DNA of 5,651 nucleotides from Prevotellaceae bacterium (lineage in GTDB: Bacteria > Bacteroidota > Bacteroidia > Bacteroidales > UBA932), in contig JAIRKV010000042.1 of NCBI GenBank assembly GCA_031259935.1, forward strand, positions 1-5,651, in the 5' to 3' direction. Below the pieces are notes generated by a model that saw nothing but the letters and a program-made list of their open reading frames with translations, searched no databases and was not told the DNA's origin. Numbering within the stretch: position 1 is the first letter of the stretch; each line of letters begins with the position of its first letter. Positions 1-5,035 of this stretch are shown here, piece after piece. Both the position numbers and the translations under genes were made by a program.

Positions 1-155
1 AACTTCGGCAACTTCAATTTTTTCGGTTGCTTCGTCCGCTTCGGCAACGGTCAAAGTTTCTTCGGCGGAAATAATTTCTTCATTTTCGGATTTTTGCTCC
101 GCAACTTCATCGATTTTAACTTCGGCAACTTCAATTTTTTCGGTTGCTTCGTCCG
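1..155. repeat. In-frame direct repeat, 117-nt period, inside the acidic protein gene
   Basis: Bases 1-38 and 118-155 are identical over 38 nt and then diverge at 39/156 (c versus a). The first copy is cut by the window edge, so it may be longer. The offset of 117 nt equals 39 codons, so the reading frame is kept and the protein gains a second DEATEKIEVAEV block. Perfect identity that includes third codon positions suggests a recent duplication or gene conversion. Confidence 0.9.
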
Positions 156-273
156 ATTCGTCTTCTTTCACAGTGTCAGTTGTTATTTTTTCAACTTCAA
201 CAGTAGTTTCGATATTGTTTTTTACATTATCGAATTGCTCATCTTGAACAGAATTTGTGTTGTTAACATCCAT
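1..273 (-). CDS. N-terminal part of an acidic, repeat-containing protein (cut by left edge)
   Basis: An open frame runs without a stop from an ATG at 273-271 to the left edge, giving 91 residues that begin MDVNNTNSVQDEQFDNV. The sequence is dominated by Glu, Asp, Val, Thr and Ala, with few aromatic residues and no signal peptide or membrane segment, so this part is probably disordered and cytoplasmic. The block DEATEKIEVAEV occurs at residues 41-52 and again at 80-91, preceded by E-S or E-A. The ATG is the only in-frame start and follows an AT-rich leader typical of Bacteroidetes. A promoter candidate lies about 55 nt upstream. I do not recognise the family from this part. Acidic N-terminal extensions like this occur on Bacteroidetes DUF349-domain proteins, which is a guess only, because the conserved domain would lie outside the window. 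Coding status is fairly secure from the long in-frame repeat and charge pattern; the function is not. Confidence 0.75.
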   Translation of the reverse strand, partial: MDVNNTNSVQDEQFDNVKNNIETTVEVEKITTDTVKEDESDEATEKIEVAEVKIDEVAEQKSENEEIISAEETLTVAEADEATEKIEVAEV

Positions 274-326
274 AGCATTACATTTTTATTACACCGCGCA
301 AAAAATATTTCTACGCATTAAGACTG

Positions 327-356
327 CGAAGGTAATAATTTTTTAATGATTACAAA
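327..356 (-). promoter_or_regulatory. Candidate Bacteroidetes promoter for the acidic-protein gene
   Basis: Read on the minus strand, TTTG (356-353) is followed after 18 nt by TACCTTCG (334-327). This matches the Bacteroidetes form TTTG-N~19-TAnnTTTG except for one base (TTCG for TTTG). Transcription would start near 320, leaving a leader of about 45-50 nt before the ATG at 273. The -7 box resembles the better one upstream of the helicase (TACCTTTG), which also has an 18-nt spacer. Confidence 0.45.
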
Positions 357-570
357 AATTATTAACCTGATAATCTTTTTATCCGACAAATCAAACCCGA
401 ATAATTTGCTTAATGTATTGAATTCGACTGCCAATATCGAATGTTGCCAAATGATTACAAATTTTCCGTATATTCAAGTATCGCCATTATTTGCTTCGTT
501 TTATTATATTGATATTCAATGAAATAAATTTTTAATAAAATTTAAACAGTTTTAGTATCTTTAAAATTTA

Positions 571-578
571 TAATTTTG
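571..578 (+). promoter_or_regulatory. Candidate -7 box of the nagA operon promoter
   Basis: TAATTTTG is an exact match to the Bacteroidetes -7 form TAnnTTTG. Transcription would start near 584, about 35 nt before the GTG start of nagA. The -33 region is poor: around 550-555 it reads TTTTAG rather than TTTG or TTG. The same octamer appears before the DUF5606 gene and before the small ORF at 4188. Confidence 0.5.
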
Positions 579-620
579 TAAAATGAAATTTTATGTAATA
601 ACTTAAACAGTCGGGCGAAA

Positions 621-1793
621 GTGAAAACCTGTATCAAAAATATTGATATTTACAGTGAAGGCGGTTTTATTCAAAACGGCTCGCTTGTTATTGACGGAGA
701 AATAATTTCTGCAATATATGCCGAGCCTGTAACGCCAAATGATGTAAAAATAATAGATGGTAAAAATCTTATTGCAATTCCGGGTTTTATTGATTCGCAC
801 TGTCACGGCGGCGGCGGTTTTGACTGCAACAAAGGCGATTTGGAATCAATGTTGGGAATGCGTGATTTTTATGGTGCGCACGGCGTAACTCTTATTTATC
901 CTTCACTTGCGGCAAATGATTTATCTACAATCAAAAAGGGTTTGGAATCTATTCGCAAAGCCATGAAACTTAACGAATCGGGAAAAACGCAAATAGGCGG
1001 ATGTCATCTTGAAGGTCCGTTTTTAAATAAAGTATATAAAGGTTCGCAGGCAGAAGAACACATACTTGCAATTAATGATGAATATCTGAAATTATACGAA
1101 GATTACAAAGATGTAATAACTCGCACGACCATAGCGCCCGAAGTCGAACGGAATGTTGAATATTTTCCTGCAATAAAGGCTATGGGAATACAAATCTCGA
1201 TAGGACACAGTTGCGCAACCATAAACGAAGTTGAATATGCCGTAAGCAAAGGCGCAACAAGCGTTACGCATCTTTATAATGCAATGTCGCAAACAAAAAA
1301 AGAAGGACCTTTCAGAGTAGGAGGCGTTGTAGAAGCAGCATTAACTTTCGATTCGCTTTATGCGGAAATTATTGCCGATGGTTATCATTTACCAAAGGAA
1401 TTGCTGCAAATTGCCTGTAAATGCAAAGGCGCCGATAAATTAATAATCTGTTCGGATGCAAACATGGCTGCAGGTTACGGACACGGACAAATTATTCACA
1501 CCTGCGGAATGACTTATGTTATCGAACACGGAGTTGCGATGAACGAAATGCGAACATCGCTTGCATCTTCAATTTCGCCAATCGACACAATGGTACGCCA
1601 TTTGATTTTTGATATAAAATTTCCGATTGCGGATGTTCTGAAAATGTCGAGCGCAACAGTTGCAAAATTATTGAATATATATATGTGCAAAGGTTCGATA
1701 AGTTTCGGGAAAGATGCTGATATTAATATAGTTGATAAAAATTTTGATATAGTAATGACTTTGTGTAAAGGCAAAATAAATTTAAATCATTAA
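621..1793 (+). CDS. nagA: N-acetylglucosamine-6-phosphate deacetylase
   Basis: This 390-residue amidohydrolase should remove the acetyl group from N-acetylglucosamine 6-phosphate in the cytoplasm, giving glucosamine 6-phosphate and acetate for amino-sugar catabolism and peptidoglycan recycling. A small N-terminal beta region leads into the barrel at PGFIDSHCHGGGG (residues 54-66), with the metal-type pair H60-x-H62. HLEGPF carries the metal-ligand Glu131. GHS has His196, THLYNAM (216-222) has His217 and ADGYH has His256, and the catalytic Asp279 lies in CSDANMAAG. The C-terminus has the usual KGSI...GKDADI return to the beta domain. Length is normal for the family. The start is GTG at 621: the frame is closed upstream by TAA at 579-581, no ATG lies between, and the next Met would remove the HxH motif. 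The family's usual L-A-G-S near residue 315 reads L-A-S-S here. It leads an operon with an FtsB/DivIC-like gene 3 nt downstream; no nagB is visible. Confidence 0.95.
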   Translation: MKTCIKNIDIYSEGGFIQNGSLVIDGEIISAIYAEPVTPNDVKIIDGKNLIAIPGFIDSHCHGGGGFDCNKGDLESMLGMRDFYGAHGVTLIYPSLAANDLSTIKKGLESIRKAMKLNESGKTQIGGCHLEGPFLNKVYKGSQAEEHILAINDEYLKLYEDYKDVITRTTIAPEVERNVEYFPAIKAMGIQISIGHSCATINEVEYAVSKGATSVTHLYNAMSQTKKEGPFRVGGVVEAALTFDSLYAEIIADGYHLPKELLQIACKCKGADKLIICSDANMAAGYGHGQIIHTCGMTYVIEHGVAMNEMRTSLASSISPIDTMVRHLIFDIKFPIADVLKMSSATVAKLLNIYMCKGSISFGKDADINIVDKNFDIVMTLCKGKINLNH

Positions 1794-1796
1794 ATT

Positions 1797-2108
1797 ATGT
1801 ATACTGATAAAATAAAAAAACTTTTGAAACGTTATGCAGGAAGTAAATACGTTTTGACGCTGGCAGTATTCGGCGCCTGGCTTATATTTTTCGACAATGC
1901 AAATATAGCAGGCTGGATAAGCGATTTGAATGATGTTGAAAACAAGCGAAAACAAAAAATGCATTATCAAAAAGAAATAGAGCGCATGAAAGAAAACATT
2001 AAAGATCTTAACGAAAATGATGAATCTCTTGAAAAATACGCTCGCGAAAATCTGTATTTCAAAAATGATGATGAAGACGTTTATGTGATTGAAGAAGATG
2101 AAGAATAA
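1797..2108 (+). CDS. Septum formation initiator family protein (FtsB/DivIC-like)
   Basis: A 103-residue bitopic membrane protein of the FtsB/DivIC family, which acts at the division septum with FtsL- and FtsQ/DivIB-type partners to help activate septal peptidoglycan synthesis. A basic cytoplasmic start (KIKKLLKR) precedes one membrane helix at about residues 18-33 (YVLTLAVFGAWLIFF). A charged periplasmic coiled coil spans about 42-76. It ends in the family-like segment LEKYARENLYFKNDDEDVYV (78-97) and an acidic tail. In my knowledge of Bacteroidetes homologues, the motif LEKxAREx...E-D-x-Y-V-I is the signature of this group. The ATG lies 3 nt after the nagA stop, so the two genes are surely co-transcribed and may be translationally coupled. 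It has no promoter of its own that I can see. The subfamily (FtsB or DivIC) cannot be settled from sequence alone, so I give no symbol. Confidence 0.9.
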   Translation: MYTDKIKKLLKRYAGSKYVLTLAVFGAWLIFFDNANIAGWISDLNDVENKRKQKMHYQKEIERMKENIKDLNENDESLEKYARENLYFKNDDEDVYVIEEDEE

Positions 2109-2201
2109 AAGAAAATTTTAATCACACGTTTCCTTTAATAAGCGTTGAAATCATTTATTATAAAAAAGCATATTATTTTTATTAATAAACTGATAAAAAG
2201 C

Positions 2202-2301
2202 GCATTTCAGATAGTTGCTTTTTGTTTTTATACGCAAAGAACGCCGACTGTTTTGCTAATTTTGCGATAATATTTTTTAACTGTGCCACAATCTGAAATG
2301 C
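2202..2301. terminator. Nested inverted repeat, candidate bidirectional terminator
   Basis: GCATTTCAGATAGTTGC (2202-2218) pairs with 2285-2301 at 15 of 17 positions, including 11 uninterrupted pairs at the base. Inside it, a second stem of 10 pairs with one bulge joins 2228-2238 to 2261-2270 (core CGCAAA/TTTGCG). On the plus strand the structure is followed by TTTCTGTTTTTTTTG; on the minus strand it is followed by GCTTTTTATC. It lies 93 nt after the ftsB-like stop and 26 nt after the helicase stop, between convergent genes, where a shared terminator is expected. The large enclosed region (66 nt) is unusual for a simple intrinsic terminator. Confidence 0.5.
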
Positions 2302-2327
2302 TTTCTGTTTTTTTTGACATTTATCGG

Positions 2328-4094
2328 TTAAAAATGCTTTTTGCTCATTCTGTTTTTTCTGCACTTATTGCCGTTGCTTCTTTGCGACTTGCCCGATTTT
2401 GACCTTCGATGAATATTTCCGTAAAAGTTATTTTCTTCATTATGATACTGTTTTTGCCTTTTTCCTTCTTTGGCTACATCCAATGCAAATGCAGTTCGAT
2501 TGTTTCTGTAAAAAGCATTTACAAGTTGTTTCGACTGGTCGGCAAATACATCAAAAAACGTAAATTTATTGGATATTTCAATATTGCTTATGTTTATTGA
2601 TTTGTCGTTGGTTATATCATTTATAAGTCCTAAAACCGCACGGGGCGAAGCGTTTTGTTTAGCGCCGAAATTTATTTTCATTCTTATGCGCTGTCCGCGT
2701 TTAGATGTTTTTTCATCATTATTTCGTTCGTAATTACGTTCTTTTGGTAATTTCTGATTTGGTTTGTCGGGAATATTCAAATCAACCGCATTTTTGTAAT
2801 AATCAAGAAATCTGTTAAATTCCAGAGAGACAAAGCGCCGTATAATGTCTTCTTTTTGAAGATAGTCGAGTTTTTTGAATACATGAGGAAGAAACTGGTC
2901 GATTTGTTCATCGTTTATCTGCACATGTTCCATTCGCTCTATCAAATAAAAAAGCTGACGTTTACAAATATCCAGCCCTGATGGAACACTTTCTTTTTTG
3001 AATGTTTTTTTCACCATACGTTCTATCGTACGGATACGATTTTGTTCGCGCGTATGAATGATTGAAATAGCAATGCCTTTTTTGTTTGCTCTTCCTGTTC
3101 GCCCGCTGCGATGAGTATAAATTTCAACATCATCGGGCAAGTTATAATTTATAATATGAGTCAGGTCGTTTACATCAAGTCCGCGCGCTGCAACATCCGT
3201 AGCAACAAGTATCTGTAAATTGCGGATACGAAATTTGTTCATTACCGAATCGCGCTGCGGCTGGCTTAAATCGCCATGAAGAGCATCTGCATTATAGCCG
3301 TCGCGCATAAGTTTTTCGGCAACTTCTTTTGTTTCCTGCCGAGTGCGGCAAAATACTATTCCATAAATATCGGGATTTATATCAACGATGCGTTTAAGCG
3401 CCAGATAACGGTTTGATGCCTGAACGGTGTAATAAATATGTTCGACATTGTCGCTGCCCGAATTGCGGATTCCTATGGAAATGGATTTTGAATCGTTCAT
3501 GTATTTTTGTGCAATCTGCTCAATTTCTTTAGGCATTGTTGCCGAAAAAAGCAATGTGCGGCGTTCGTCGGGAACGCTTTGCAGAATTGTTTCCAAATCT
3601 TCCTGAAAACCCATGTTAAGCATTTCGTCGGCTTCGTCGAGCACTAAAAATTGCACGCTGTCGAGTCTTACCTTTTTTCTGTTGATAAGGTCAATCAAGC
3701 GTCCCGGCGTTGCAACAAGTATTTGTGGTTGCTCGGTCAACTGTTTTATTTGCGATGAAATATTTTCGCCGCCGTAAACGGGAACAATTTTTGTTTTTGA
3801 CATGTATTGCGAATAATTTTTCAAATCGTTTGAAATTTGAATACACAATTCGCGCGTAGGCGATAATATCAAAACCTGAATTTGTTTTTTGTCGCTGCTG
3901 ATTAAATTCAATAAAGGCAAACCGAATGCAGCTGTTTTTCCTGTTCCTGTTTGCGCCAGTGCAATTAAATCGCACGTTTCGTTCATTACGAACGGAATTA
4001 CCTGTTCCTGTACAGGCATGGGATTTTCAAAACCTAAAAAGTCAACCGCATTAATTATTTCGTTGCGTAATCCCAAATTTTCAAAAGTTGTCAT
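2328..4094 (-). CDS. deaD: DEAD-box ATP-dependent RNA helicase with DbpA-type RNA-binding domain
   Basis: A 588-residue cytoplasmic RNA helicase of the DeaD/CsdA type, expected to unwind RNA structure in ribosome assembly, mRNA turnover or cold adaptation. All family motifs are present in order: Q motif ending at Gln29, motif I AQTGTGKT (47-54), Ia PTREL (79-83), Ib TPGR (129-132), II DEAD (153-156), III SAT (184-186), IV IVFCRTR (246-252), V ATDVAARGLD (298-307) and VI HRSGRTGR (328-335). A helical linker (about 365-445) follows. RIRMKINFGAKQ (469-480) through about residue 540 resembles the DbpA/CsdA RRM-like domain. The last ~45 residues are a basic tail rich in Lys, Arg, Asn, Ser and Gln. 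The ATG at 4094 is chosen because the Q motif begins at once and no in-frame ATG lies just upstream. It is transcribed alone, convergent with nagA-ftsB and divergent from the DUF5606 gene. A promoter candidate about 195 nt upstream implies a long leader. The C-terminal RRM is more divergent than the helicase core. Confidence 0.95.
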   Translation of the reverse strand: MTTFENLGLRNEIINAVDFLGFENPMPVQEQVIPFVMNETCDLIALAQTGTGKTAAFGLPLLNLISSDKKQIQVLILSPTRELCIQISNDLKNYSQYMSKTKIVPVYGGENISSQIKQLTEQPQILVATPGRLIDLINRKKVRLDSVQFLVLDEADEMLNMGFQEDLETILQSVPDERRTLLFSATMPKEIEQIAQKYMNDSKSISIGIRNSGSDNVEHIYYTVQASNRYLALKRIVDINPDIYGIVFCRTRQETKEVAEKLMRDGYNADALHGDLSQPQRDSVMNKFRIRNLQILVATDVAARGLDVNDLTHIINYNLPDDVEIYTHRSGRTGRANKKGIAISIIHTREQNRIRTIERMVKKTFKKESVPSGLDICKRQLFYLIERMEHVQINDEQIDQFLPHVFKKLDYLQKEDIIRRFVSLEFNRFLDYYKNAVDLNIPDKPNQKLPKERNYERNNDEKTSKRGQRIRMKINFGAKQNASPRAVLGLINDITNDKSINISNIEISNKFTFFDVFADQSKQLVNAFYRNNRTAFALDVAKEGKRQKQYHNEENNFYGNIHRRSKSGKSQRSNGNKCRKNRMSKKHF

Positions 4095-4163
4095 AATAAA
4101 TATAGTGTTTACACGCTTGATTTGTACGGGCTTGAAGATTCTTTTTATATAATTCGCATTATA

Positions 4164-4171
4164 TAATTTTG
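4164..4171 (+). promoter_or_regulatory. Possible -7 box for the small ORF at 4188
   Basis: TAATTTTG is identical to the -7 candidates before nagA and the DUF5606 gene. It ends 16 nt before the ATG at 4188, much like the 23 nt seen before DUF5606. I find no good -33 box at the right spacing (the sequence there is T-rich), so chance occurrence in AT-rich DNA is a real possibility. Confidence 0.3.
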
Positions 4172-4187
4172 ATTTGTATAATTAAAT

Positions 4188-4328
4188 ATGTTATTATTTA
4201 AAACGTGTAATCCCACAAAAGCGAAAGGCTGTAACCTTATAGAATTTTATCAAGAAAATACTAAACAAACGTTTATTAAAATTGGGCGCAAAGGTAATAA
4301 AAAATATTACCGTGCAATAAATTTTTAG
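4188..4328 (+). CDS. Possible small basic protein, 46 residues
   Basis: ATG at 4188 opens a frame of 46 codons ending in TAG at 4326-4328; an in-frame TAA sits just upstream at 4179-4181. The product begins MLLFKTCNPTKAKGCNLIEF and ends IKIGRKGNKKYYRAINF. It is strongly basic (8 Lys, 2 Arg), with two cysteines (7 and 15) and no membrane segment. Codon use is AT-rich at third positions, like the neighbours. A -7 box TAATTTTG stands 16 nt upstream. Against it: the length is short enough to arise by chance, I recognise no family, and the frame overlaps the minus-strand helicase promoter, so the helicase leader would be antisense to most of it. It could equally be non-coding leader or promoter DNA. 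Confidence 0.3.
   Translation: MLLFKTCNPTKAKGCNLIEFYQENTKQTFIKIGRKGNKKYYRAINF
4289..4317 (-). promoter_or_regulatory. Candidate promoter of the helicase gene
   Basis: On the minus strand TTG (4317-4315) is followed after 18 nt by TACCTTTG (4296-4289), an exact TAnnTTTG match and the best -7 box I found on this strand upstream of the helicase. Transcription would start near 4283, giving a leader of about 190 nt before the ATG at 4094. Long leaders are known for cold-inducible helicase genes such as E. coli csdA; whether this one works that way is inference. Confidence 0.5.
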
Positions 4329-4557
4329 AATAATTAACGGCTGCCCGATAAAAAATCGGTAACGAAATACTGCAACAGACTTTATTTTCGTTTCGTTTGA
4401 GTATTCGAAAAATATTGATTTTCTCTATATTAATGCTGTCGTTCGATATACATAATGAGTGCAGATTTTAAACCGTAAAAAAACCATGAAGATTTTAATA
4501 TCAGTTGATAATAAATGTTAATCACCGTTATTTCGCTAATACATTGATAATATTTCT

Positions 4558-4565
4558 TAATTTTG
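4558..4565 (+). promoter_or_regulatory. Candidate -7 box of the DUF5606-lipoprotein operon
   Basis: TAATTTTG followed by CAG fits the Bacteroidetes -7 form exactly. Transcription would start near 4571, leaving a short AT-rich leader of about 18 nt before the ATG at 4589. The -33 region is weak: TTTCG at 4531-4535 has a 22-nt spacer. Confidence 0.5.
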
Positions 4566-4588
4566 CAGTAAATTTAATATTTTAAAAT

Positions 4589-5035
4589 ATGAGCGAGAAA
4601 AAAATTGATTTGAAAAAAATATTATCCATATCGGGATATTCGGATTTGTTTGTATTTATAGGAAAAACAAAAAACGGCATTATAGCCGAAAATATTAACG
4701 ACAAAAAAAGAACCGCTTTCGGCGAATCGGCAAAAGTAAGCGCACTGTCGGATATATCGGTATTTACCAGTGCGGAAGAACTTTCACTGTCGGCAGTGAT
4801 TGAAAAAATAAAAGAAAAAGAAAACAGTAATGCCATAAATATCGAAGTCAAAAAAGTTGCGCCCGAAATTCTTAAAAAATATTTTGAAGAAATATTGCCC
4901 GATTACGATCGCGACCGTTTATATGTTTCGCACATGAAAAAAATACTTGACTGGTACAATCAGTTGCAAAGTAACGACATGCTCGATTTCGAAAAAGATG
5001 ATACGGCAAAAGATACGGATACCAAAGAAACCTGA
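4589..5035 (+). CDS. DUF5606 family protein
   Basis: A 148-residue soluble protein without signal peptide or membrane helix. Its N-terminus, LKKILSISGYSDLFVF (residues 8-23), and its later block LPDYDRDRLYVSHMKKILDW (103-122), followed by YNQL, match what I know of the Bacteroidetes-specific DUF5606 family. Family members typically read LKxILSISGKPGLY...LPxFDRDRV...DIKKLxxWYNxL. The middle carries the expected strand-rich segment (IIAENINDKKRTAF) and an acidic patch. The molecular function of the family is not known to me. The tail after about residue 134 is acidic and threonine-rich and looks disordered; its codons also encode, in another frame, the start of the next gene. The ATG at 4589 follows a fitting -7 box and leader. 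It is probably the first gene of an operon with the lipoprotein gene, which it overlaps by 38 nt. Confidence 0.9.
   Translation: MSEKKIDLKKILSISGYSDLFVFIGKTKNGIIAENINDKKRTAFGESAKVSALSDISVFTSAEELSLSAVIEKIKEKENSNAINIEVKKVAPEILKKYFEEILPDYDRDRLYVSHMKKILDWYNQLQSNDMLDFEKDDTAKDTDTKET

Larger units (their letters stand above)
274..620. other. Divergent intergenic region between the acidic-protein gene and nagA
   Basis: This 347-nt AT-rich stretch separates two divergent genes. It holds a minus-strand promoter candidate at 327-356 and a plus-strand -7 box at 571-578. Three short dyads are visible: ATTGA-TAT-TCAAT at 508-520, AAAATT-TAT-AATTTT at 563-577 overlapping the -7 box, and TAAAAT-GAA-ATTTTA at 579-593 near the expected transcription start. 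A 58-codon plus-strand ORF (346-522) and a start-less open frame opposite it were judged not to be genes. No tRNA or convincing structured RNA was seen. Confidence 0.6.
4095..4588. other. Divergent intergenic region between helicase and DUF5606 genes
   Basis: These 494 nt hold the probable helicase promoter (4289-4317, minus), a -7 box before DUF5606 (4558-4565, plus), and a third -7 box (4164-4171, plus) before a possible 46-codon gene (4188-4328). A 10-nt direct repeat TTATATAATT lies at 4145-4154 and 4159-4168. A small hairpin CCGAT-AAAAA-ATCGG lies at 4345-4359, shortly after the small ORF, with no T-run behind it on the plus strand. A 9-nt direct repeat TTGATAATA occurs at 4505-4513 and 4544-4552, upstream of the DUF5606 promoter. 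From 4360 to 4500 I see nothing definite. Confidence 0.6.

Noticed and set aside
94..321. Plus-strand ORF of 75 codons, Phe/Asn-rich, at the left end.
   Set aside because: It is a shadow of the acidic protein gene on the other strand: its Phe/Asn-rich composition is the complement of Glu/Val codons.
310..475. Start-less minus-strand open frame reading ...NTLSKLFGFDLSDKKIIRL..., as if from a decayed gene.
   Set aside because: It reads as protein-like but has no ATG, is bounded by stops over under 60 codons, and resembles no family I know. A BLASTX of 310-480 would be needed to revive it.
346..522. 58-codon plus-strand ORF (starts MITKIINLIIFLSDK) in the nagA upstream region.
   Set aside because: It lacks a -7 box at a suitable distance, is poor in charged residues in its second half, and overlaps the minus-strand promoter candidate. 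It looks like chance translation of AT-rich DNA.
2202..2301. The inverted repeat considered as a MITE-type mobile element.
   Set aside because: I found no target-site duplication at its ends and cannot count copies from one window; placement between convergent genes favours a terminator.
2182..2364. 60-codon minus-strand ORF (MQKKQNEQKAF...) overlapping the helicase 3' end.
   Set aside because: It needs a GTG start inside the helicase gene, is Lys/Gln low complexity, and most of it is the nested inverted repeat. It is kept only as a possible sign of frameshift in the helicase tail.
4345..4359. Small hairpin CCGAT-AAAAA-ATCGG downstream of the small ORF, considered as a terminator.
   Set aside because: It has only 5 bp and no T-run follows on the plus strand; too weak to call.
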